A DNA stretch of 64,000 nucleotides from Saxidomus purpurata (GCA_022818135.1 JAFMSR010000033.1:263001-327000), one strand, 5' to 3'. Positions 24,029 to 35,877 are shown, numbered from the stretch's first letter. The notes: generated from the letters alone by a model not told the origin. Translations and numbers: made by a program.

Positions 24029-25118
24029 TGTTTTTAAAGGAACGTACATCGTACCTGTGTTTTTCACACAGCTGTTAAATATCAAAATCTTTGAGATAAC
24101 TATTTGCTGATTGGGAACTCGAGTACTGAAACAGATCAAGAATAAACGCTATATTTTTATTGTTTAAAATATCAAAAATCTGTAAGGACATGCTATTAGG
24201 AGGGGATACTTCAATATTGCAAGGTCACGTCCCTATTTTGATAATATTGCGCGCATGTGAAAATTTATTTGTATGTGTTTTGAAATATGAATATATTTCC
24301 TCGCGACCCTGTGACAAATATTGGCTTAAGTTCACTTTGGATGTATATATAAAACCTGTAACTTATTTTTGTATTTTAATTCACATTTAGTTAAGCCTTT
24401 TTTGCGAAGATACAAGAAATAGTCTGAACAAACATGAACACATGCTATAAGTGGAAAAACTGCATTACATTGATGTAGGCTTTATAAAGTCATTAGACCT
24501 ATTCATATTTTATTTACAAAAATACATTTAAACATTCCAACATTAGAAGCACGACACAAAATAAAAGCTAGGCCATTACCTTAAACAATTGTTCGTTCTT
24601 ACTTATAGGACTTATAATGTATGTCTAGGTCTATTATTGTTTTTAAAGACATGTACATCGTACCTGTATTTTTCACACAGTGGTAAAATATCAAAAACTT
24701 CATGATAACTATTTTGCTGATTAGGAACTCGAGTACTAAAACAAATTAAGAAAATACACTATATTTCTATTGTTTGAAATATTAAATATCTGTAAGGACA
24801 TGCTATTTGGAGGGGATACTTTAATATTGTAAGGTTACCATTTCAGTGGGACGTCCTTATTTTGATAATATTGCGTGTACGTGAAAATTTATTTTTATAT
24901 GTTTTGAAATATGAATATTTTTCCTCGCGACCCTGTAAGTTCGATTTGGATGTATAAAACATGTAACGTATTTTTGTTTTTGCTTCAAGTGGAAAAAACT
25001 GCATTGCATTGAAGTAGGTTTTACAAAGTCATTATAAAGTTCCAACATAAGGAACACGACACAAAAAAAACCGTGGCCATTACAATTGTTTGTTCTTCCT
25101 TATAGGACTTACAATAGA
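24029..25118. repeat. Imperfect tandem duplication, ~500-600 bp per copy
   Basis: Copy 1 (about 24029-24625) and copy 2 (about 24639-25118) share, in order, tgtttttaaag, tttttcacacag, gggatactt.aatattg, cctcgcgaccctgt, gcacgacacaaaa-like text and cttataggactta. Copy 2 is shorter by internal deletions. No coding frame is conserved between copies. Confidence 0.8.
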
Positions 25119-25364
25119 TGTGGCTAATGGGGGTGCATGGTAACAATTCCATACGTACTCCAAACGTTATCATTTTTTAACGTCAGTCATTGTGAACATG
25201 ACATATAATTCTAAAAATTGTTAGGAAATAAAAATCACTAAAGTATATTAAACTATCACAAACCAGTCTGTTGAGCATTTGCCAGAATTCCACAAAACAG
25301 AGAAAATGTAAGGTAGATGTTAGGAGGAAAATCCATTTCAATTTGTACCAAAAGTTCAACTCTT

Positions 25365-25510
25365 TCATTTCGTTTTACGATGAACTACAACACTCACTAT
25401 TGTCAATGATGTGTTGAAAATATCGAGTCGATACAAAGCCAACTGTGTTACAACTGGCTTAAATTCAGGAAATATTGTGACTGTGTTCGAGTACCTAGAT
25501 AACGCGTTAT
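25365..25510 (-). CDS. Candidate terminal exon of the unknown gene
   Basis: The acceptor is attttcgtttag. The frame gives a split Asp codon, then NALSRYSNTVTIFPEFKPVV and TQLALYRLDIFNTSLT, reaching TGA at 25365-25367. A possible internal donor (gtgagtg, giving exon 25398-25510) would instead continue to another exon in phase 0. Phase 1 at the 5' side matches the exon at 27332-27452. No homology recognised. Confidence 0.4.
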
Positions 25511-28500
25511 CTAAACGAAAATATAATAAATACTCGGGTGTCCAATTATACAATATCATTTGAAACTGTCAAATTGATAATATAATAGTTCAACATGTTT
25601 GATAAATATTTCATTTCGTTTTATGTTGTAGGCCTTGTATCAAAATGTTATCTGTGGTACACATTGTATGTGCAGTGATAAACATAAGAATTTGTATATG
25701 GATTTTTGGATTTCTCTCTCTCTCTCACACACACACACAACACACAACACACACACACACACACACACACACATCCGCTGTTACCAACGTCCGGCGTCGT
25801 CGTCCGGCGTCGTGCGTCGTCGTCCGCACAATATTGGTTATTTTGTTTTCCAATCATAACAATATTTAGAATTATAGGTCAATTATATTGTTTCTAACAA
25901 CATGTCAAAACTTCAAAGCCAAATTCAACCAAACCTCACAGAAATGTTGTCTGGTAGATAACTTTTATCTTCTATGAAAGTTGTTCAACGAATTCTATTA
26001 TATGCAGAATTCTGGTTTCCATTACAAGCGAAGGGAAACACTTCAAACATGGTCTCCTCAAAAACCGCTTGCACAGAGCTAAGCTAGTTTGTATGAAGCA
26101 TTTTGAAGTAGTCGTCTACAAAGACTGTTCAAATCAGGACCCTGGGGACAAAACTATTTCACATGTACTTGTATGTACTTATAAAGGGAACACTTTGGGA
26201 ATCTTCTTTTTGAAAACTACAAGGCTTAGAGCTTAGATATTTGGTGAAGCTTTACGAGAGAGTTGTCGTTTTAGTTAGTTCAAAACATGCCCCTGGGTCA
26301 TAATTGCCTCTTTCTCAGAGGCCACTTGCTTTATACAGACTAGTTTCAGGAAATAATCTTTCATTCAATACAGTAAGGCATATGGCTTAGAAATCTGGTG
26401 TGTCACGTCACCTAATGGTCCTCTACCACGATTGATCAAATTGTGCCTCCTGTGTAATACATATGCCTTGCCCTAGGACTAACTGTTTCATTTAATCATA
26501 TATAAAGAAATGCTTTTAAACATCGTCTTATCCAAAACCATGAGGCCTAAATCTTAGATAGTTGTTGTGTAGCATCGCCCAGTGGCTTTGTATTTAGGTT
26601 GATCAAATTATGTCCCTGGTGTCAAAATTGACCACATTCCTGTAGTGATTTTAAATAGACATACATTGTATATACGAATATTTTTTTAATTTTCTTTCAT
26701 AAACTGCAAGGTCTATAGCTAAGATACTTGGTAAGGAGCATTGTCTAGTGGTCCTCTCCCTAAACTGTATATATTTTTTTTCGACGTAGTCGTATACTTT
26801 TAATTTGAACTTCCGTTGGTATGGACGCGTTGCTAACCAACTTCGTTATAATGTGACCAATCAGAATCTGCAAATTATTGGCTAGCGTTTCGGTACCGGA
26901 ATAAGCAGTGTACTGCCCGGGAGCCTTCTGAAACACAAAATGTGTATATTTTTTTATATTATAGTTATTTATAATAAATCATGTTGCAAAAAAAGAAAAA
27001 ACAGAACACGTTATGTCAAGGTTTCTGGACAGTACGAAGATCAACTTTTGACATCTAGCGTCATTGATTATTGGCTAGCGTTTCGGTACCGGAATAAGCA
27101 GTGTACTGCCCGGGAGCCTTCTGAAACACAAAATGTGTTTATTACGTCACCTACGTCGACCATCTTTTTTTTTAAAGATATTACTTGTTAAATCTACATT
27201 TTATTTAGTTTCTGCAATGCTATTGTTTATCGTGTTTAAATGCCAATTGAAACCATTATATCTCTCTTGTTTACTTAACCGAGAGCTTAGGTATTTGGTG
27301 TATTTAGTTTTTGCATGATTCTGCCAAGTACCTTTATTTAATTCCATGTATTTTTGAAGATTTAAGTCATTTGATCTGAAATGTGTTAACTTTTCATTGG
27401 CGGTCATTTGTCGCAATGCATTATTGATTGTTTTTGCCAGTTCCTGTCTAAGCTGTTAACAAAAACATGACAATAATCTGTACAGACAAAATACTAAAAA
27501 TCTGAAAAGAAAACTGTAAAATCTGTTGCACACAACTAATGAAAAATATTTTTAAAAACCTGATGTTGCCACTCAGACAATGTTGAGTGAAATGGAAAAT
27601 TTTAAGAAACATGTATGCCGAAATACTTGAAATAAAAGAAAGCATTAATGCGCATGTTATTCTAATACCGCTATATCACAATTGAAAGACGAAAGTGTCA
27701 TGTAAAGAGAAATAACCTAGTGTGTAGCCTGTTAACAAAAAGTATATTAAACTCAATATTGATGACATCGACACAACTGTTATCTATGCCGGCGACAACA
27801 ATGTGTCAGATGAAACGATTATGAACCGTGCGTAAAAAGAAATACAGGAAGGAATTGTGAAAGTGCAAGAAGGTAAAATCCGCGCTGCGAATTTTAGATA
27901 TGTTCAGTGTACCCATGGGGTGATTTCGGTGTTTCACCAGTGAATAAAATGCCGTTTAACGAAGTTAAAACTATTTGAGTCGCCCCTAGCACAAATTGCC
28001 TGTGTATAATGATTTTGAGACGAACCCGCTTCGATAATCCTTCTTTGTCAGTCGCTATTTGGTTGCAGACGAGCGCACACAAAGAATTCTTGATGCGGAA
28101 ATTACCAGCATCACTCCCCGTCCATCTCCATTTTGCTTTGATTTTCCTTATGTATATCAGTATTTATATGCGGGCGGATTATGTAGCCCACCTATGTGTT
28201 TAGCAACTGTTTAATACTCTTGATGTTTAACAATTTTTATCTAGTCATTTTAGTATATCGGACTAGTTTTATTAATCATCATTTAATAAAAATAAATGAC
28301 ACTGTAGGGATTTTATAACAATTGCTATAGCTCATATAATCAATATCAGTATCCAAAACAGAGTATTTCCAGGTTCATTGAAAGGAGCATTTGTAGTTCC
28401 AATATTTAAAAAAAAGGTTTGAAAATGGACTCTTTATAATATCGCCTTATACATGTTTCAATTTTACCCATGCTCTCTTAGATCTTTGAACGGCATATTG

Positions 28501-31500
28501 CAAACAGACACAATATGGGTTTAGACCAAACCTTTCATGTAATACAGCTTCGACATGTTTAATTGACGTATGGCTAAAAGAGATAGACTTGGGTGATTAA
28601 ATTGGTGCAGTTTTTCTTAATTTGCAAAAGGATTTCGATATGGTTGATCACAATATTTTGTAACATAAACTAAAACTGCATCAATTTTCAAATCGCTCTT
28701 AAAACGGTTCCAAATCGTATTTACAATGTAAGTAACCGAATGCAACAGGTAATATAAATATCTGAACCAATGTGTATAAAGTCTGAAGTTCCGCAAGAGT
28801 TACTCTTAAGTCCTTTGTGATTTTCAATATATTTATATTAGTATTGTTTCCAATAATCTAAAAATTGATTTGTTTGCTGATGACTCAGCATTCCATGATT
28901 CTCAAATTGACATCAAGTCTAAAAAAGATGCTGTCTCAAGTTGGTGTTCTCTGAATAACATGTCGCTCTATCCAGATAAATCAAAATGTATCTTAATTTA
29001 AAAAAAGAAAGAATGAGAAACGTACGAAAATTAACGGTACACATATTGAAAACGTTATGTCTCAAAAAGTTTAATAAATTGATCATACTCTTTCTTATGA
29101 TAATGTCAGATTTAGAATATACATCTGAAAAATTAGCACGCACAGACAGCAGGCTCGAAAAAAATCTAGACTTTCTTTAACGCGAAGCCTGGAAATGTTA
29201 TATTAGAACTTTGGGTCTCCCCGAAAGAAGTATCGAATATTTTGAAAGTTTAAAATCGAAAGTAGTAAAAAATGTTTTGAAGCAGCCTGTCCTACAGAAG
29301 GTTGGTCGAGTGATGACGTCAAATTTGCGAAAATAATGAGTAAGTAGTTTGATGATAATGATCGTATGGTATTGGCTACTTTGCGAATTTATGATGATAG
29401 AAATTGGAAAAAAATAAAGGTCGTGATACGTTGAAGGTCAAAGGGGATACAAGTCGGAAAAGAAGAGGTAACATAGGCTACTTCTGTAAAGGCTATCTTC
29501 GAATATAACAATACTTGTGGAAGCTAACATGAACAAAATGTACGTGTCAACGCAAAGGCGATACTGTGAACAACGCTCCTTTTAAAAATTCGAGCGACGT
29601 CGTAAATCTTTCATATGGCAAAACACCACTTCTGTTCATCTAAGTAATGCGTCAATGCATTCAATAATATATAGTGATGGAAAGTTCAAATTGCATATTG
29701 GCCGAAGCCCAAATGAAAGCTATTCTACATTTTTCTGTGTTGGAATATAGAGGCTTTTCGTCATATATACAATGAATCTGAACTACAGTAGACTCCCTAA
29801 ATTCCGAACCCCTAAAAATCCGGATACCTCAAAACGCCGGCCGTTTTTTCTCCGCCCTTTTTCTCTCCATTGACACTTATGTTAATATTCCCCCGAAAAT
29901 CCGGCCCCTCAATAACCCGAATTCCGGCCGATAGTTTTGGTCCAATTATGATATTGTGTATTAAAATGACTGTCAATAATCCGGTAGCGGTCTGATGTGC
30001 CAAAGGTGTGAAAACAATTTGTGGCGATTATCTAATTTGCACATGCAGTCGGTCACAAAGAATAAGTGCGAATTAGTTTAAATTGACCCTATTGCCGAAC
30101 AATACAATTTGTCTATCAAACGTGCTGATAATTAGATTTCATCTCAAGATTGATAGATTTATAAAATCGTTCATATATATCATTAACAAAATCAATACAT
30201 TGAAAGATTTCGGGTTCCGAGCCTACGATAAACTTTTCCAATCATGTGTCATCCCAATCATGGATTACGGTTCTTCAACGTGGGGCTTTAAACAGTTCCA
30301 AGCTATCGATAACGTACAGAATAGGGCTTTAAGGTACTTCCTTGGAGTCCATAGATTCGCACCAACGCTTGCACTTCACGGAGATACTGGTTGGGTCCCG
30401 AGTTTGTACAGACGGTGGAGTAACATACTACGATTCTTGAATAGACTTATTGTTATGAATAATGATAGATTAACAAAAAAAGTTTTCCTTTATGATCACG
30501 ATAAGTGTAACAACAATTGGTGTAGCCAAGTTAAACAAATTATGGACCAGATTGGATTAACACAGAGTTTTATGTCAAAGACCTGTATAGACCTAAGCTA
30601 CGCAAAGGATCAAATTACAACCTTTTACTCGAATAAATAGGCCCACGATGTTGATAATGTAAGAAAGTTAAGAACTTACAGACTATTTAAGCATGAGTTC
30701 AAATGTGAAGATTATGTAATAATGTAAATGAAGAAAAACGAACAGTCATTATTGTGTCAATTTCGTTGTGGCATTTTGCCTTTAAGAATTGAGACTGGTC
30801 GATATGTGGGCGAAAATCCTGAGCAAAGAATTTGTATACCCTGTCCGGGTGATGTTGTTGAAGATGAACTGCATTTTATCCTTAATTGTGAATTATATAC
30901 TGATATCAGAAATACTATGTTGGGTGATATATTAAATAGCCATGATTTTAATAATCTGTCTGATCAACAAAGGTTAATTAATTTGTTAACCTCGCAACCA
31001 AGAAAGATTGCAAAATACATTGTTAAATGTTATCTGCGTAGACGTACTACTATTTATTCTCGTTAAATGTTTAAAGATTACTTGTACTGTATTTAAGTAT
31101 GATATACTTAGTGTAATATTGTGTTATTACATATTACATTACTCTTAAATCATTTATGTCATTTTGTGCACCAACAGTTGATTTCGAGATGTATATTAAC
31201 CGATTGCGAATGAAATAATTTCCTAGGATTATAATGTACCGATTCACGCACACATTGTAACATAATGTAGCGTTTATATGAACTTATTTTAATCTAACTA
31301 ATAGTCATATAATACTTATCTTTCTTGAATTTCTTTTCGCCAAGGTAGATAAATATTGAACTATGAACATTGTGCATTTCTCATGAGTCGCTCTTATCCT
31401 TGGTTCGTTTCGAATAAGATTGGCTAGTTTTGACAATGCTTACAAATTGCAATAATGTGAAAAAAGTTGTTATAAATGCTTGAATGTGCTTAATGGGTAC

Positions 31501-34500
31501 ATGAGAAAGTCTGCTTTAATATGTATAACATATCTTGAACATTCCATGTAGTATACTTCTATTAAGATAATGTCGTATATATGTATAAAATATGAACGAT
31601 TTCAAGGCTATTTGTTGTTGTTGAATTTTGTTAACACTGTGTTAAATAAGCATCTTTTTTGTACAACTGTATCAATCTTGTTTTGCATTAAAATTCTTTA
31701 GTTTTCACAATACTCAAATACAGTTTTCTCTCAAATTAACATATTTATAAATGTTTGACGAGCTAGAATCTCGATTATGGATTGGCAAAAGCAGTATATA
31801 AGCAGCATAATTTAAGGAAATATTACAGGCATTTTCTATTGGATTACATTATACCCAATGTTTGGAGCTAACGCACTTTAAAGTTTGATACCGATTATTT
31901 CGAATATATTTAATATTAATAATCAAAAAGCAAGCTAATCTTATCTCACCTTGCCTTATTTGCAAGAGAAAGTTGTTTTTTGTTGTTGTTGTTTTTTTCC
32001 TCGATGTGTTTAACCATTATCATTACTATTGACAAAGAACGTTTTGAATCAAATTGTATAAATATGAATGTGAAAACTTATTTATTGCTAAGGTGACAAA
32101 TAGGCCAGCTGGGCCGGGTACTATTGTTATTTGTATATGTTTGTTTATTGTATTATGAAATGTACTTGTCAATATAATAAACTTTTTCTTATCTTATCTT
32201 ATCTATAAGACATTTCACTCAGATTTGTTCGAAATTTAGCAAAACGATAGAGCCTTATTTTATATTTTAAGTCATAGTAAATCATGACACCGGAATTTTA
32301 TCGGGGATTTACAATCATCATGTCAGAACATATACAGGAAACGAAAAATGAATGTGTTTAGAGTGCTGAACAGAACGAACATAAGTTTTATTGTTAAATT
32401 TTTTAAGCATTTCGTATGTGTTTTTAAATTCACAACGTGTTATCATAACGTCGCACCGGATGATGCTGACATTTAATTACAATGTACATGTATTCTAGCT
32501 TTTAATTTTGTGAATGCTACTTTAATGTTTTATGGGCGGTGACATGCATTTAAATGTTTTAAGATATATTTTAATTTAAGTCGATAGTGTAGTTATTCAT
32601 GTTTGCAAAAAAGACTGTAGTTTTTCATGAAACAGAGGAATGACCAGAGGTACGTAACTTACATAATCTCATCCCCCGAAAATCCGGCCACCTCGGGAAA
32701 CTGGCCGATTTTCCCCCGCCGAAAGCCGTCCGGTATTTCGAGGTTCTACTGTATTATCTTTTTGTAAGAAATATGATATATGTGCACTGTCGGAAACCTG
32801 GTTTATTGACATTTGAAATGCTGATTATTGTTTCCCTTGGTTTTGTTAAATATGCTAAAGCCGGTTGAGCCATGGCAGGGATTGTACTTTTTGTAAAGCG
32901 TTCTAGTAGTCAGTTTGTAACTCGTATATTGCCACATTGCGAATTTGGTATTTTTGTTTCATTAGGAAAATCTGGAAGATACTTCTTTCTTGGTTTTGTT
33001 AATCTTACTCCGTGTTCATTCCCATTTTATGATAGACGATCTTTGAAATGAATGCAATTGGATGCTATTTTACAGCTGAACATTACCAGTAATACATATT
33101 TATTGCTGAACAGTAATACATATTTATTGCTGACTGGTGATTTAAATGCACTAACAGCAGATATAAATACGCTTCGCATACCTCAATTCATACATTTTAT
33201 GCAGAACATTGATTAAATAAAAAAGGACACATTTTGGGGGACATTGAGACGTTCATGCCTTAGAGGAAAATAATATAATGCAATAGCTGGCATGTATCGA
33301 TATGTAGAAGCCTGCATTAGAGCAGATAAAGGTTTGGCAAATTATTTTAAGTGTCCAGTAGGCCTAAAACAAGGCCGTTTTGCATCTCCAATTGTATTGC
33401 TCATTTTCATTGATGAATTGGTCAAATTAATAGAAAACAGGTGTAAAAGAAGTATTCAACTTTTTCAAGATATAAATATTATTCGCTGATGGTCTTGCTT
33501 TGACAGCAGATGTAGCTGCTGATTTTCAGAAGTTGTTAAATTTGCTAAAATCCTTCTGTGAGAAGTAAATCAACATATATCTGAAATAATGATTATAAAC
33601 AGGGCGCATTGTTATTTACTTCCTATTTTATGTTTCACCTGATGAAGATTGTGATTAAAAGTCAAAACGAGTTGTGCAACTGTCGTTAACTTTGTCTTCG
33701 TTTATTAAGAATTGACTAGTAATTTACTGAAGGATTGATTATTTATTATGAATATAATTGATGAATCTCATACCAATGACCACTTCTGTGCTATTGTCTT
33801 CATGCAAGAGATGCCCTCTGTCTCGATTGGTACTCTGTGTGCTACTCAAGCCAAACACTGCCAGTAAGTCGTTAAGTTCCTGTAAAATAAGGCTTTCTTG
33901 ATGAAGAGCACATAAAAAGGAAAGTCAATAATAGAAAAATTAAAAATTTGTCGCACCCCCAAAAAAATTTCCGGACGTGAGGGTCGAACTCACATCTGCT
34001 CGTTTACTAAGCGGTGATACTTTCTACTGCACTAATCGGGCGTTACAGTCAAAATGAACTATCTTATATATATATACTTAACTTTTTCTCGCGCCTTTTT
34101 TTTGTCAAAATAAAAATCCCGATAAGTACATATAGTATCATTAAAATAAGTTTTCATACATAATTTCAACAAATTGTCCATTCATTTGTAGTGATACTTT
34201 AACACCACGATCAAACATGAAACTGTACACATTAACTTTAGATCTAGATCTGTCTACTGTATTGTGAAAGACACCTGATCATGCTGATTTTACATGTAGA
34301 TCTATCCATTAATGATAATAATGCGGTATGTTTTTATACCTAGAAGTACATGTACAATAAAGTAACTGCGATATGTTTAACATAAATCAACGACACAATG
34401 GTGATCGGAAAATATTCGGTGGGATTTTTGCACAAAATAACAGTACATTTTAGCAGGTAATCATGTGCAGGGCATCAATTCTGTGTGAAGGCACTTATTA

Positions 34501-34584
34501 TTTAATTTGTCTAATGTTGACTTTATGTATTTTCATAATACAACTTACCTCGAAAGTATTCTGTCTGTGTACTTTTCTACGCAT
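25365..34584 (-). CDS. Candidate small gene of unknown function (tentative chain)
   Basis: Candidate exons, 5' to 3': 34549-34584 (12 codons from ATG), 33774-33879, 27332-27452 and 25365-25510 (ends at a stop). Exons 1 and 2 join in phase 0, and exons 3 and 4 join in phase 1, both cleanly. Exon 2 ends in phase 1 while exon 3 starts in phase 0, so at least one exon between them is missing, or these are two genes. The protein would start MRRKVHRQNTFE, then ELNDLLAVFGLSS. Exon 3 is strongly helical (LRQELAKTINNALRQMTANE). There is no signal peptide or membrane segment, and I recognise no family. The large second intron is filled by the Tigger/LINE cluster. Confidence 0.4.
25721..25772. repeat. 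(AC)n microsatellite
   Basis: A ctctct stretch followed by interrupted (AC)n, then a cgtcgtccg-rich tail. Open frames with THTHTH or VCVCVC runs are translations of this tract. Confidence 0.95.
26060..26780. mobile_element. Degraded copy of the gctcacc/ggtgagc repeat family
   Basis: Contains the family's repeated phrases: ttcaaatcaggaccctgggg, caaggcttagagcttagata, tttggtgaagc and tgcccctgggtc, in about four degenerate ~170-base units. The ends are not preserved. Confidence 0.6.
26874..27138. repeat. Exact 72-bp direct repeat
   Basis: Positions 26874-26945 and 27067-27138 appear identical over 72 bases, running from attattggctagcgtttcgg through gccttctgaaacacaaaatg. The start-to-start distance is 193 bases. 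The unit has a cggtaccg palindrome. Identity this high in non-coding DNA indicates a recent duplication or a functional or mobile unit. Confidence 0.9.
27332..27452 (-). CDS. Candidate coiled-coil exon of the unknown gene
   Basis: 121-nt open stretch between acceptor ttgttaacag and donor gtacttgg, phase 0 to 1. The peptide starts LRQELAKTINNALRQMTANE and ends near LQKYMELNK; heptad-like hydrophobics and charged residues suggest an alpha-helical coiled coil. An alternative acceptor six bases downstream of a tag would remove three residues. It looks more protein-like than random frames nearby. Confidence 0.45.
27453..28370. other. No gene supported
   Basis: The minus frame 27894-28082 and plus frame 28009-28203 overlap a slightly GC-richer patch at 27900-28110 but lack splice sites in matching phase. 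The missing exon of the candidate gene was sought here and not found. Confidence 0.35.
28380..29010 (+). pseudogene. Decayed LINE reverse transcriptase fragment
   Basis: Broken plus-strand frames show RT landmarks in the right order: KGAFVVPIF near 28385, VFLNLQKDFDMVDHNIL (motif A region) near 28610, SEVPQ near 28785, and IDLFADDSAFH (the F.DD box) near 28865, then LYPDKSKC. Stops and frameshifts occur throughout. The order fits Jockey/CR1-type LINEs. Confidence 0.8.
29186..29780. other. Unassigned sequence between LINE and DNA-transposon remnants
   Basis: Broken plus-strand frames with lysine/valine-rich stretches hint at a further decayed element. No motif is clear enough to name. Confidence 0.3.
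30083..31066 (+). pseudogene. LINE ORF2 C-terminal region with two in-frame stops
   Basis: One plus-strand frame runs through 30083-31066, interrupted only by TAG at 30638-30640 and TAA at 30725-30727. The first part carries LFQSCVIPIMDYGSSTWGF and NVQNRALRYFLGVHRFAPTL, typical of the post-RT thumb region of Jockey/CR1-type LINEs. The second part carries C.PC....EDELHFILNCELY, the zf-RVT-like C-terminal knuckle. Endonuclease and catalytic RT core are absent, so the copy is 5'-truncated and inactive. Confidence 0.85.
31067..32205 (+). mobile_element. LINE 3' UTR and simple tail
   Basis: AT-rich non-coding sequence following the ORF remnant, ending in repeated cttat units at about 32187-32205. 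Such short tandem tails mark the 3' end of CR1/L2/Jockey-type LINEs. It lies entirely inside the Tigger-like element. Confidence 0.6.
32770..33560 (+). pseudogene. Decayed LINE: endonuclease and RT fragments
   Basis: Frames on the plus strand contain ALSETWFID, GIVLFVKRS and LLLTGDLNAL (APE-type endonuclease landmarks) at about 32785-33150. Then within 33292-33489 comes KCPVGLKQGRFASPIVLLIF, the RT motif B region with a damaged CVLSP. Stops and frameshifts break it. It starts just outside the Tigger right end. Confidence 0.8.
33774..33879 (-). CDS. Candidate second exon of the unknown gene
   Basis: 106-nt open stretch with a strong acceptor (attttacag) and donor gtatgag, phase 0 to 1. The peptide starts ELNDLLAVFGLSSTQSTN and ends STEVVIG. 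It joins in frame to the 12-codon exon at 34549-34584, supporting both. Family unknown. Confidence 0.5.
33950..34050 (-). mobile_element. tRNA-like sequence, probably SINE head or tRNA pseudogene
   Basis: Read on the minus strand: an A-box-like attagtgcagtagaaag, a possible anticodon arm gctt-agtaaac-gagc, and a good T arm gtgagttcgaccctcac. The base before the putative anticodon is G instead of the invariant T and the acceptor ends pair poorly. I prefer a SINE or pseudogene over a working tRNA. Confidence 0.55.
34549..34584 (-). CDS. Candidate first coding exon (12 codons)
   Basis: ATG at 34582-34584 opens a frame reading MRRKVHRQNTFE to a consensus donor, gtaagt. It joins in phase 0 to exon 33774-33879. 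An earlier ATG (in aaaatggcggc) gives only a 9-residue frame whose TAG overlaps this start, so this ATG is the first with a long continuation. The basic N-terminus could be nuclear, but that is a guess. Confidence 0.45.
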
Positions 34585-34599
34585 GTAAACATACGGGCG

Positions 34600-34660
34600 C
34601 CGCCATTTTGTAAGCACTTGTTTCGCTTTGACGTCATTTACTCGCTTACGTCATAATTAC
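34600..34660 (-). promoter_or_regulatory. Candidate promoter: two CRE-like sites and a YY1-like motif
   Basis: A perfect CRE (tgacgtca, 34629-34636) and a variant (ttacgtca, 34646-34653) lie 10 bases apart. Just downstream on the minus strand is aaaatggcggc, the YY1-type motif often overlapping transcription starts. The patch is CpG-containing in an AT-rich region. The arrangement points to a minus-strand start near 34610. Confidence 0.55.
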
Positions 34661-35870
34661 GATAAGCCACACTTTAACTTGATGCGGCTCATGTGTATCT
34701 GTAAAGCCGAATTGCTAGTAGGAAAATTAACGATATAAACAATTACATCACTGCATTTTAAATCCATTCATGGAGCGGTTTTACAAAGATATTTATTATC
34801 CATTATTTAATATCACTGTTTTTTCATTTAGACACAATCCCCTAAACAAAACGCCTATTGCTTTCCTGGAAACACATAAAAAAAGTAGCACTGGCCTGAT
34901 TAAGGTCACTTTTTTACAGCAGATGTGACACATGTAGTGCCGCCAAACCCACTATATCTGGCATCGGCACAACGGGATTCTTTTCTCAAAATTCCATTGC
35001 CCTGAAACCGTATGCAGCAAATAACCTTACTTTTAGTGAAACTAATGTGGAAGTGTGAATATGATATCCCAGAGAGGACGCACGGAAATGCGCCTTAATA
35101 TACAGCACTTATCACTGGCTCCCCGCGCACGGCAGGGAACGATAGCAGATATGTGCGGTGTTTTAGACAGTTGCTTTTTTCCGACAGATGGAAATTCGAC
35201 GTGTATATAGGTACACGGGAGAGGGATTCAACCTCACTTAGTCTACGTCTAGGGGCATTTGACAAAACTAACACATGACCCGGAAATTAGACTTTATTAC
35301 TTCCGCTAGGTCGAAATTAGACAAAACTGCAATGCAATCTGTCAAAATCCCCTGCGTCCGCACCGCCGAAAACCAATAAGGTGAACAAAACCTAGGCAGA
35401 AGTTAAATTAGTAGAAAGGGGGATTAATGTTTGATATGCATTCGAGTTGCTGGCCCATAATAGATAAATTGGACAAACAGTCATTAATATTTGTCCACGT
35501 AACTAGCTGCATTATTTACTAAGATGTCCTTACGTTTTACACATTGGGTGTCATTCGCAAGTCCTTTCTTAGACATAGAAGTAACGGATAAAGTACACTT
35601 TGTTTGGTCAAACTGATCTATTGCTTTTTGTCAAACATTGAAAGTAAATGTAATGCGTAACGTACCGATTTATTTCGTATTATAGTACATTTATTTGGAA
35701 GGTGGAATTGCTGGAGCAGACACAAAAGAAGGAACGCATCAGCTTAGTGTGCCACTAACAGCTCAGATCATGATACAACTTTGAATTGCACCTTGTTCAA
35801 ATCAAAATATGTACCAGGGTTGAAATCGTGGTTCTGTCAAATGATGTTTGAGTATATACAACTTAAAGCA
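34661..35870. other. No feature supported
   Basis: Upstream DNA of the candidate promoter. A moderately GC-rich patch at about 35060-35400 has no clear open frame, RNA fold or family motif that I can name. Confidence 0.35.
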
Positions 35871-35877
35871 TCCTTGA

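Larger units (their letters stand above)
29786..32751. mobile_element. Tigger/pogo-like DNA transposon interrupted by a LINE
   Basis: The left end cagtagactccctaaattcc and right end (reverse complement) cagtagaacctcgaaatacc are terminal inverted repeats of the pogo/Tigger type. TA sits immediately outside both ends (29784-29785 and 32752-32753), the family's target duplication. Subterminal cccccgaaaatccggcc occurs near both ends. The interior from about 30080 to 32205 is a LINE inserted later, and no transposase frame remains. Confidence 0.8.

Noticed and set aside
33950..34050. Working tRNA gene
   Set aside because: The base before the anticodon is not T and the acceptor ends pair poorly; a SINE or pseudogene fits better.
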